Assembly: GCA_964370675.1 (NCBI GenBank)
Contig: CAYJKC010000060.1
Span: forward strand, 1 to 9,269
Source of the DNA: CAYJAD01 sp964370675
Lineage (GTDB): Bacteria > Desulfobacterota > Desulfovibrionia > Desulfovibrionales > Desulfovibrionaceae
Length of the DNA: 9,269 bases
Reading direction: 5' to 3'
Part shown: positions 1 through 6,578 of the stretch, piece after piece
Position numbering within the stretch: the first letter of the stretch is position 1
How the letters are laid out: each line of letters starts with the position of its first letter
The notes under the pieces: generated by a model
Seen by the model: the letters and a program-made list of their open reading frames with translations, nothing else
Databases searched by the model: none
What the model was told of the DNA's origin: nothing
Position numbers and translations under genes: made by a program

Positions 1-508
1 AATCAGGCGTAAGACTTATGTCACACCCAGCAACTCCTTCAAGTGACGCAAACGGTCCAGTAATACCACCATGGGCAGAACAAAAACATTGCTCCCCTGG
101 TTTAGTGCAATTCATAGCTATTACAAAAAGATGTTTTTGACGCAAGCCATGATGCACATCTGTATACTCATCACCAAAAAATTTATGCATAAAGGCAAGA
201 GCATAAGCATCGCAAGGGCGTACCCCAAAAATTATATTATCACTTAACTTACTCTCTACATCAGCAGGCTTAATTAAAAGCCTTTCCTTACCCTCAAAGC
301 TAAATAATTCCTCACTTTCTGCAAAAACAAAGTTCTTGGGCGACATGGCTGTATTAACATAGCTTTCAGGATTAAGCACAAGAGTGTCTGATTCCACATA
401 GGGGGCAAAATGCGCATTTTGTGCACTGCCTTGTGGTGTAAAAAGCTTGGCACTCTTATGCCACTCGCTTAAGGCTTTTGGTAAGGATGACATGGGCAAA
501 TAAAACAT
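1..508 (-). CDS. Iron-sulfur electron-transfer protein, sulfhydrogenase beta / AsrA-like (partial, N-terminal 169 residues)
   Basis: I translated this gene directly from the reverse strand; it runs off the left edge, so only the N-terminal half is visible. It starts at ATG 508-506 with an AGGA ribosome-binding site at 515-518, 6 nt upstream. Visible motifs are GVRPCDAYAL (residues 95-104), a conserved Cys at 134 in a MNCTKPG context, and a Cys-Phe-Cys pair at 141/143 followed by a Gly-rich stretch. This pattern is typical of the HydB/AsrA-type 4Fe-4S proteins, which pass electrons between a catalytic subunit and a flavoprotein. The two 4Fe-4S ferredoxin motifs expected in the C-terminal half would lie outside the window. 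The gene directly follows the formate dehydrogenase, so I infer that it accepts electrons from formate oxidation. The family call is fairly secure; the exact partner and subunit name are not. An internal Met at residue 6 lacks a ribosome-binding site. Confidence 0.8.
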   Translation of the reverse strand, partial: MFYLPMSSLPKALSEWHKSAKLFTPQGSAQNAHFAPYVESDTLVLNPESYVNTAMSPKNFVFAESEELFSFEGKERLLIKPADVESKLSDNIIFGVRPCDAYALAFMHKFFGDEYTDVHHGLRQKHLFVIAMNCTKPGEQCFCSAHGGITGPFASLEGVAGCDISLTPD

Positions 509-514
509 ATTTTT

Positions 515-518
515 TCCT
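515..518 (-). promoter_or_regulatory. Ribosome-binding site of the partial iron-sulfur gene
   Basis: AGGA on the minus strand, 6 nt before ATG 508. It selects this start over the in-frame Met codon five residues further in, which has no such site. Confidence 0.6.
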
Positions 519-531
519 ATCAATACATGAT

Positions 532-615
532 TTATAATATAATAACGCGTTTTGGAGTGGAAGATGTGGTAGGAAAAAACTTTTTGATGTTAGCAAAAGC
601 TTTTCTCACCCCCAT
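532..615 (-). CDS. Possible 27-residue small ORF between formate dehydrogenase and the iron-sulfur gene
   Basis: The 124-bp gap between the two formate genes contains an ATG at 615, 17 nt after the formate dehydrogenase stop, followed by 27 sense codons and TAA. The peptide begins MGVRKAFANIKKFF, is basic, and has no membrane segment or metal-binding cysteines. Upstream there is only a weak GAG-type purine patch about 8 nt from the ATG. I recognise no family. It may be a chance ORF in an intergenic region, so treat it as hypothetical. Confidence 0.2.
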   Translation of the reverse strand: MGVRKAFANIKKFFPTTSSTPKRVIIL

Positions 616-632
616 AATATTCACTCTAAATA

Positions 633-2675
633 TTAAGCCTCAGCAATGGCCACAGCACTAACTTTGAACTCAGGAATTTTTACAAATGGGTCTAAATATT
701 TATGATTTGTGAGTTCATTGGCAGCACTTTCTACAAAATGAAAAGGTAAAAATACATGCCCACGACTTATGGCTTCAGTCACATGCACCAGCACTTCTAC
801 CGAACCATAGGGTGAGCGCACACTAACCTTCCACATATCCTTAACCCCAATACTTTTAGCATCATCTGGGTGCATTTCTAACAATGCCGCCGGCGCTTCA
901 CGCTCTAAAGCCCAAGAACGCCTTGTCATGGTTCCGGTGTGATAATGATGAGCAAGACGACCTGTTACTAAGATAAATGGGTATTCCTCTGAGGCTTGCT
1001 GGCCACGAATTTCAAAGTTATTGATCATAAACAAGCCCTTACCACGAGTAAAACTGCCTTGATGCAATATAGGTGTGCCCATATGCTCTTGGCCATCATC
1101 TAGCTTCAAGCAAGGCCAGCAAAGCCCTTGCTCTTTTTCAAGGCGATCATAGTTCATCCCTGCATATGTGGGAACAAGCGAAGCCATTTCATCAAAAATT
1201 TCTTCTGGCGTGCTAAGATTATGAGCATAGTCAAGATGCTCAATAAGATCTAGCAAGATACGCCAATCAGGGCGCGAGCTGGCATATGTTGGCAATGCTG
1301 CACGAATGCGTTGCACCCGCCTATCTGTATTAGTAAAAGTACCATCCTTTTCTAAATAGCTAGAAGCTGGCAAAACTACATGAGCAAGCCTAGCGGTTTC
1401 AGTCATAAAAAGATCTTGTACAACTAAAAAATCTAATCCGCTTAGAGCCTGCTTGGTAGAGGCACTATCTGGATCAGAAAGCAAGGGATTTTCACCCATT
1501 ATATAAAGGCTTTTAATTTTACCTTCATGCATGGCTTGAACCATTTCTGTAAGTTTCATGCCTTGCATATTAGCAAACTCACCCCAAGTAGGGAAAAATC
1601 TATCCCACGCAAGTTCACTGCCTGCAGGTACATATCCTGGCAATGTTTCCGGCAGAGCCCCCATATCACAAGAACCTTGCACATTATTTTGACCCCTTAA
1701 AGGCAAAAGCCCTGCGGATGGGCGACCTATCATACCACAAAGCATGGCTAAGTTTGCCAAAGCGCGACACGTTTCTGTGCTGGTTACGTGTTGGGTCACC
1801 CCCATGCAGTATAAAATCATGGCATTTTTAGACTTGGCATAGGTGCGCGCCATGGTATAAATATTTTCTGCATCAAGACCTGTTATGGCTGCTGCCCACT
1901 CTGGAGTGCAATGCTTGACAGAATTTGCCATATCCGCAAAGCCCTCAGTACGCGTCTTTACAAAGTCAGCATCATATAATTCTTCTGCAATGATAACTTG
2001 TAAGCAAGCATTAATTAACGCAAGATTTGCGCCGGGGCGAATGGCTAAATAATGAGTTGCAAGCTCTGCCACAGGAATTTTACGCGGATCAGCAACTATA
2101 AGCACTGCCCCATTTTGCACAGCCTTAACCACTCTGGCATAGGCTAGGGGATGTTGGGCGGAGGTATTTGAACCAATAATAAAAATGCAATCAGCCTTGG
2201 CAATATCTTGCAAGGGATTAGTAGCAGCTCCAGAACCAAATGATGCGGCAAGACCTGCCACAGTTGGGCTGTGTCAAAGCCTAGCGCAATGGTCAATGTG
2301 TGGCGTGTGCATGACCGCACGAGCAAGCTTGGTGGCTAAATAATTTTCTTCATTGGTACATCTGGCAGAGCTAAAAATGGCAAAGCTTTCTGGGTTGGTA
2401 GCACGGGTTTTCTTCCATTGCTTTGCTATGAAGTTTAGGGCTTCGTCCCAAGAAGCAGGCTCAAAACTACCATCATCTTGGCGCAGCATGGGTGAGCGCA
2501 ATCTATCAGGATGCTGCACAAAACCATGCCCAAGCCAACCCTTGGCACACAACATACCAAGGCTTACCGGGTGGTCAGGCTTTGGCTCAATGCCTACAAT
2601 GCGTCCATCCTCCACTTGTACATAGAAATTACATCCACAACCACAATAACCACAAGTAGTAAGTACAGATTTCAT
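633..2675 (-). CDS. fdhF: Selenocysteine-containing formate dehydrogenase catalytic subunit (FdhF/FdhA type), UGA at 2276-2274 read as Sec134
   Basis: Oxidises formate to CO2 at a bis-molybdopterin Mo/W centre; no Tat or secretion signal is seen, so it is probably cytoplasmic. One 680-residue product spans two frames joined by TGA, which lies in the C-A-R-L-U-H-S-P context matching the Sec-His active site of E. coli FdhF. A SECIS-like hairpin follows. The N-terminus carries the 4Fe-4S motif C8-x2-C11-x3-C15 plus C43-A-K45-G, with an extra Cys13. Other molybdopterin-oxidoreductase motifs are GMGVTQH-like, RGQNNVQGSCDMGALP, MGENPLLSDPD, DRRVQR, and a C-terminal molybdopterin-dinucleotide-binding domain with HYHTGTMTRRS. 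The length is slightly below E. coli FdhF (715). ATG 2675 is chosen because GGAG lies 6 nt upstream; a TTG at 2687 would overlap that site. It follows the permease by 16 nt and precedes the iron-sulfur gene. Expression requires selA, selB, selC and selD elsewhere. The gene symbol is by family resemblance. Confidence 0.95.
2245..2261 (-). promoter_or_regulatory. SECIS hairpin directing UGA decoding as selenocysteine
   Basis: On the mRNA, 12 nt after the in-frame UGA, GUGGCA pairs with UGCCGC: six pairs including one G-U, closing a GGUCU loop. The E. coli fdhF SECIS has the same loop sequence and nearly the same distance from its UGA. Bacterial SECIS elements lie within the coding sequence just after the UGA and are bound by SelB. 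The hairpin is read directly from the sequence; the function follows from the fdhF family. Confidence 0.88.
2274..2276 (-). other. Selenocysteine codon (UGA) of formate dehydrogenase
   Basis: TGA in frame at codon 134. It is flanked by HIDHCARL before and HSPTVAGL after, and both sides align with FdhF-type enzymes without gap or shift. The Sec selenium ligates the Mo/W in this family, and the following His135 is the usual catalytic partner. Confidence 0.93.
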
Positions 2676-2681
2676 ATTTAG

Positions 2682-2685
2682 CTCC
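2682..2685 (-). promoter_or_regulatory. Ribosome-binding site of formate dehydrogenase
   Basis: GGAG on the minus strand, 6 nt before ATG 2675. It lies in the short gap after the permease stop codon (TAG, 2694-2692). It decides against the longer TTG start at 2687, which overlaps it. Confidence 0.7.
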
Positions 2686-2691
2686 AAAAAA

Positions 2692-3591
2692 CTAAGTAAC
2701 TTGGCTTTTTTGATGGCGCATAACCCAAAGACTTTGTAAACACACTGATAAAATAATCACAGCAAGCCCAAGATAGAATGCAAAATTAAGTTCTCTAGCT
2801 TCACCTAAAAAAGCTATAGCAATAATAATACTATATACCGGCTCTAAATTATAACTTAAATTAACAGTAAATGCAGAAATATAGCGCAAGCTCTGAATGA
2901 GTAAATAACTCATACCAATGGTACAAAAAGTAGCAAGACAAAATAAAAGTAACGTATCTTTTAAGCTTGGTACAAGGTAGGTAATGTCAAAATAGCTAAT
3001 GCAAGCTGGCAAAATTAGAGTTAAAAATAAAGTGCCACCACTCATTTGATAAAACAACGTAGCATTATCACTATAGCCTTTAAGCCCCTTGATGCTAATT
3101 GTATAAAGAGCTGCCAAGAAGGCTGCAATGACTCCAGCTATAATACCAAGCCTATAGCGCACATCAAAGGAAAAAATTAACAATATGCCAAACACAGTTA
3201 AGAGGCTATAAGCAAGCTCACGCCAAGAAAAGCGCGTGCGCAATAAAAAAGGCTCTGTAATGGCAGTAAAAAATCCCACCAATGAAAAACACACCACCCC
3301 AATAGATACGTTAGAAAGCTTTATACTGGCATAAAAAAACAACCAATGCACACAAATAAGAGCGCCACTACCGCCAATTTTTAAGAAATCTTTAAACCCT
3401 ACGCGCTCAAACTTACCGCGCATAAGCAAGATTAAACCAAAAATAACTGAAGTCATAAGCATACGATACCAAACAAGCATAACCTCACCCATATCAATGA
3501 GCTTGCCTATGATGCCAGTAAAGCCTGCTAAGAGTATAGCCATATGCAATTTTGCAAAGGCTTTTTTTGTGTCAGATAGAGGAAAAATCAT
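2692..3591 (-). CDS. EamA/DMT-superfamily permease
   Basis: A 299-residue inner-membrane protein made almost entirely of hydrophobic helices, consistent with the ten-segment drug/metabolite transporter fold and two tandem EamA repeats (about residues 15-145 and 155-290). Short basic loops, for example around RGKFER and at the C-terminal RHQKS, fit cytoplasmic ends. The length is normal for the family. Members export or import varied small metabolites such as amino acids, so the substrate cannot be predicted here. It starts at ATG 3591, 12 nt after the upstream gene's stop. There is no clear ribosome-binding site, so translational coupling is likely; a Met at residue 17 is a less likely alternative. 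It sits between the small exported protein and formate dehydrogenase in the same orientation, but nothing in its sequence ties it to formate: known formate channels belong to the unrelated FocA family. Confidence 0.88.
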   Translation of the reverse strand: MIFPLSDTKKAFAKLHMAILLAGFTGIIGKLIDMGEVMLVWYRMLMTSVIFGLILLMRGKFERVGFKDFLKIGGSGALICVHWLFFYASIKLSNVSIGVVCFSLVGFFTAITEPFLLRTRFSWRELAYSLLTVFGILLIFSFDVRYRLGIIAGVIAAFLAALYTISIKGLKGYSDNATLFYQMSGGTLFLTLILPACISYFDITYLVPSLKDTLLLFCLATFCTIGMSYLLIQSLRYISAFTVNLSYNLEPVYSIIIAIAFLGEARELNFAFYLGLAVIILSVCLQSLWVMRHQKSQVT

Positions 3592-3603
3592 AATAAATTT
3601 ACA

Positions 3604-4119
3604 CTATGGAGTAGCAATATTTTGCTCTGGAACTAAGAAAGGATAAGGTCTAGCAGTGCTGCCATTTACCTTCAAACTGCTAACAATATTTTGAAAATTA
3701 TTGCATGCTCCACTGGCTATCACAAAAACGAGTTTTTCCTGCACATAGGTAAAACGCGCCGCACTTAACACATCACTCTTGGTATCAATCAAAAAACTAA
3801 AACCATCATCGTCACCCTTAGGACTTTTACCCTGCATGCTTTGATATAGCAATATAGCCATCTCATTAAAGGATGCACCTTGATTGGGCGCAACAGTAAT
3901 ATTAATACTGCAGTGCTCCTTAGGGTCAGCAAGTGTATGAGTGTTGCTTTGTGTGGTTACGCTCCAATCATCTGGAATGTTAATGCTAAACTCAGCAAAG
4001 TTACGCGCCATGGTAAAAGGAACAAAACATAAGCTAACAAACACAATAACACATAACCATTTCAATATTAAGGGTATATGAACAACGTTGCTACCGTAAT
4101 GTCTTACTTTGTTTAGCAT
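3604..4119 (-). CDS. Small exported or membrane-anchored protein of unknown function
   Basis: A 171-residue protein that I do not recognise by name. Residues 1-14 contain basic residues and 15-36 form one strongly hydrophobic segment, followed by Thr-Met-Ala at 36-38. This fits either a signal peptide cut after Ala38 or an uncleaved anchor. No lipobox is visible. The remaining part looks like a small soluble alpha/beta domain starting FAEFSINIPDDW, a beginning reminiscent of DcrB/PsbP-like (DUF1795-type) proteins; that resemblance is weak. Two cysteines in the exported part (70 and 139) could form a disulfide. Its ATG shares one base with the TAA of the acyl-CoA synthetase (TAATG), and AAGG lies 7 nt upstream, so the two genes are very probably co-translated. 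The context suggests an envelope-side role linked to the synthetase, which is inference only. Confidence 0.8.
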   Translation of the reverse strand: MLNKVRHYGSNVVHIPLILKWLCVIVFVSLCFVPFTMARNFAEFSINIPDDWSVTTQSNTHTLADPKEHCSINITVAPNQGASFNEMAILLYQSMQGKSPKGDDDGFSFLIDTKSDVLSAARFTYVQEKLVFVIASGACNNFQNIVSSLKVNGSTARPYPFLVPEQNIATP

Positions 4120-5810
4120 TATTTAGCCTTGGGAGCTTGCATGGCCTCTGGCCACATTTCACCTGCCATTTCACGTAGTTTGAATTTCTGTATTTTCCCA
4201 CTGGCAGTTAGAGGAAAGCCTTCAATACTTGCAATATAGCGTGGCACTTTATACCATGAAATCTTGCCACGGCAAAAATCGCGTACATCTTCAGGCTGCA
4301 CATCATAACCTGGCTTAGAGATAATAAATGCACCTACCTCTTCACCATATTTATGACTTGGCACTGCTACCACCTGCACGTCTAACACACCTTCCATACC
4401 TAAAAGATATTCTTCTATTTCACGCGGATATACATTTTCGCCTCCACGTATTATCATATCTTTAATACGACCGGTTACGGTTAAATATCCATTTTCATCC
4501 ATAACCCCAAGGTCACCCGAATGCAGCCAACCATCTTCTGTAATGGCTTCTTTAGTTTCTTTTGGCATATTATAATAGCCCTTCATGACATTATAACCGC
4601 GGCACATAATTTCCCCAGCTTCACCACGTGGCAATTCTTCACAAGTATCGGGGTCTGCCACCTTAACTTCAATGCCAGGCATAGCACAGCCCACAGTGGC
4701 ACAGCGTATGTCTAGTGGGTCGTTTACATCAGATTGTGTCATAACCGGAGAGGCTTCTGTTAAGCCATAACAAATGGTTATTTCTTTCATAAACATGTCA
4801 TTAACAACGCGATGCATAAGTGGCTCTGGACAAACTGAACCAGCCATTATACCGGTACGCAATGAGGACATATCAAAACGCTTAAACATCTTATGTTCAA
4901 GGGCAGCAAGGAACATAGTCGGCACACCATAAACTGCAGTACAACGCTCAGAATCAATAGCTTCTAGCATATGTATAGGATTAAAATTTTCTAAAATTAC
5001 CATGGTTGTTCCGTGGTTAACACAAGCCGATGTTCCAAGCACACAACCAAAACAATGGAAAAGCGGCACAGGCAAACACAGGCGATCTTTTTCCGTAAAT
5101 TTTTGATGCGCCCCAATCCAATAACCATTTAAACCAACGCCCACATGGGTTAGCATAACTCCCTTGGGAAACCCAGTGGTACCCGAAGTATACTGCATAT
5201 TTATAACATCCCATGGATCAAGCTCAGCTTGGCGCGCAGCATACTCTTCATCACTAACCATAACTGACATGGCACGCACTTCTGGTATGGAATACATACC
5301 ACGATGCTTTTCTAAGCCAAGGAAGAAAATACGCTTTAAAAGTGGTAAAGTTTTGGAACTTATACAATCACGTGATTGTGTGCGCAGCTCTGGCAAAATG
5401 GTATATAGAGTTTGAATGAAGTCATGGTCACGTACATTATCAATTATAACAATATTTTCACATTCGGAATGTTGTAAAAGGTAGCGTAATTCATGTTCGC
5501 GATAGTTGGTATTAACAGTAACAAGTATGGCTCCAATCTTGGCAGTGGCAAATTGCAATGCCACCCAATAAGGCACATTGGTAGCCCAAACAGCAATTTT
5601 TTCTCCACGTTTAATGCCAAGACCCATAAAACCTTTGGCAAGTTCATCAACGGTATTACCAAACTCACGCCAAGTTTGACGATATTCACGGTCCACATAA
5701 ACAACGGCATCGTTGTCGGGTATACGCGCGATAGTTTCATCTAAAATTTGCCCAAGAGTTTTTTCACGTAACACAAATTGCTTTTGCCTTTCAGCCACTT
5801 TATTTTTCAT
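4119..5810 (-). CDS. Acyl-CoA synthetase (AMP-forming), fatty/carboxylic-acid:CoA ligase
   Basis: A 563-residue ANL-superfamily enzyme that activates a carboxylic acid with ATP and CoA through an acyl-adenylate; cytoplasmic or membrane-associated. Motifs, counted from ATG 5810, are the P-loop YTSGTTGFPKG (207-217), YGLTEASP (348-355), the adenylate-binding GWLHSGDLG (427-435), the hinge GRIKDMIIRGGENVYP (447-462) and the catalytic Lys539 in SGKIQK. All key residues are present and the length is typical of medium/long-chain acyl-CoA synthetases. The chain length of the substrate cannot be read from sequence. An in-frame GTG at 5819 would add three residues; neither start has a strong ribosome-binding site, and I prefer ATG. 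The gene lies 67 nt after the XRE-cupin regulator, a common pairing, so it is the most likely target or co-transcribed partner of that regulator. The TAA overlaps the next gene's ATG. Confidence 0.95.
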   Translation of the reverse strand: MKNKVAERQKQFVLREKTLGQILDETIARIPDNDAVVYVDREYRQTWREFGNTVDELAKGFMGLGIKRGEKIAVWATNVPYWVALQFATAKIGAILVTVNTNYREHELRYLLQHSECENIVIIDNVRDHDFIQTLYTILPELRTQSRDCISSKTLPLLKRIFFLGLEKHRGMYSIPEVRAMSVMVSDEEYAARQAELDPWDVINMQYTSGTTGFPKGVMLTHVGVGLNGYWIGAHQKFTEKDRLCLPVPLFHCFGCVLGTSACVNHGTTMVILENFNPIHMLEAIDSERCTAVYGVPTMFLAALEHKMFKRFDMSSLRTGIMAGSVCPEPLMHRVVNDMFMKEITICYGLTEASPVMTQSDVNDPLDIRCATVGCAMPGIEVKVADPDTCEELPRGEAGEIMCRGYNVMKGYYNMPKETKEAITEDGWLHSGDLGVMDENGYLTVTGRIKDMIIRGGENVYPREIEEYLLGMEGVLDVQVVAVPSHKYGEEVGAFIISKPGYDVQPEDVRDFCRGKISWYKVPRYIASIEGFPLTASGKIQKFKLREMAGEMWPEAMQAPKAK

Positions 5811-5877
5811 ACCAACCACGCTTATCTTAAAAAAATTTAATAAAACTTTCTAAATACTATATAATTAGACTTGTTAT

Positions 5878-6447
5878 TTAAGGATTATAAATAATAGCTA
5901 AAATTTCTGCAGGACTATCTCCATGAGCACCCACATAATGTGGAACTATGGAATTATAATAAATGGTATCACCTTGTTTTAAGATGTGAGTTTCACGCCC
6001 ATAAACAACTAAAAGCTCACCCTTTAGCACAAGCATAAATTCTTCACCTTGATGCGAAGAAGTGCTGCGATCATCAGCATTATCTGGCATAATTTCTATA
6101 AAAAAAGGCTCCATATTACGATCGCTCTTACCCTTACCAAGAGCATTATATACATAACTTGTATTACTATTTCTGCTCTTATGCATGGCAAGATCTGCAT
6201 CACATTTTCCAATGCGAGAAATTATGGGGTCGCGCGTAATTTCATCATCCATAAATGTACCAAGACGCACCCCAAGGGCTCTGGCTATTTTTTGCAGTGG
6301 GCCAATGCTTGGATAAACATTATCTTGCTCCAATGCATTCATAAAGTCCTCTGATAATCCAGTGTGCTCGCAAATGGTTTCCAAGCTAATATTACGATCT
6401 TCACGAAAAGACTTAATTCTTTTACCTAATTTTTGTTCCGCAGCCAT
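5878..6447 (-). CDS. XRE-family transcriptional regulator with C-terminal cupin domain
   Basis: A 189-residue cytoplasmic DNA-binding protein. Residues 7-65 form a Cro/C1-type helix-turn-helix (SLETICEHTGLSEDFMNALE followed by the helix ending in LGVRLGTF). Residues about 112-187 are a cupin beta-barrel with possible metal or ligand residues His132, Glu135/136 and His170, and the typical GDTIYYNSIVPH segment. Members of this architecture sense small molecules and usually control neighbouring genes. The start at ATG 6447 is firm because AGGGAGG lies 6 nt upstream. It is divergent from hypF and precedes the acyl-CoA synthetase by 67 nt in the same direction. A 24-bp palindrome in its upstream region is a plausible binding site. 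The ligand is unknown; an acid or acyl-CoA related to the synthetase would be a reasonable guess. Confidence 0.93.
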   Translation of the reverse strand: MAAEQKLGKRIKSFREDRNISLETICEHTGLSEDFMNALEQDNVYPSIGPLQKIARALGVRLGTFMDDEITRDPIISRIGKCDADLAMHKSRNSNTSYVYNALGKGKSDRNMEPFFIEIMPDNADDRSTSSHQGEEFMLVLKGELLVVYGRETHILKQGDTIYYNSIVPHYVGAHGDSPAEILAIIYNP

Positions 6448-6453
6448 AAAAAA

Positions 6454-6460
6454 CCTCCCT
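6454..6460 (-). promoter_or_regulatory. Strong ribosome-binding site of the XRE-cupin regulator
   Basis: AGGGAGG on the minus strand, separated from ATG 6447 by six T residues. It is the strongest such site in the window and fixes the regulator's start. Confidence 0.8.
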
Positions 6461-6512
6461 ACATTATATAAATGCCCTTAAATAAGCCTCTCACATAACA
6501 AAATGATGCATA

Positions 6513-6536
6513 TTAATCAAGAAATGTCTTGGTTAA
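6513..6536. promoter_or_regulatory. 24-bp palindrome in the regulator/hypF intergenic region, candidate operator
   Basis: Two 10-nt arms, TTAATCAAGA and TCTTGGTTAA, pair at 9 of 10 positions around a 4-nt centre AATG. It lies 66 bp before the regulator start and 43 bp before hypF, where it could act on either divergent promoter. The symmetry fits a dimeric helix-turn-helix protein, with the adjacent XRE-cupin regulator the obvious candidate. No convincing -35/-10 pair was identified in either direction, and function is inferred from position and symmetry. Confidence 0.5.
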
Positions 6537-6578
6537 AAATAAGATGCAGTCAAGGTCATTATTTGCTAAATTTAAGTT

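Noticed and set aside
509..632. Terminator between formate dehydrogenase and the iron-sulfur gene
   Set aside because: Only short A/T-only inverted repeats (such as AAAAAGTTTTT) are present, with no GC-rich stem.
2274..2276. Nonsense mutation or pseudogene in formate dehydrogenase
   Set aside because: The frame is unchanged across the TGA, the flanks align with FdhF around its Sec site, and a SECIS hairpin follows at the right distance.
2276..2687. TTG start at 2687 for formate dehydrogenase (four extra residues)
   Set aside because: The TTG overlaps the GGAG ribosome-binding site that is correctly spaced for ATG 2675.
6049..6354. 101-codon plus-strand ORF inside the XRE-cupin gene
   Set aside because: It lies wholly antisense to a gene with clear domains, lacks a ribosome-binding site, and its translation has no recognisable features.
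6448..6578. FNR, Rex or HcpR binding site upstream of hypF or the regulator
   Set aside because: Half-sites resembling TTGAT or TTGTTA occur, but no complete consensus palindrome for these factors is present; the only strong palindrome has a different sequence.
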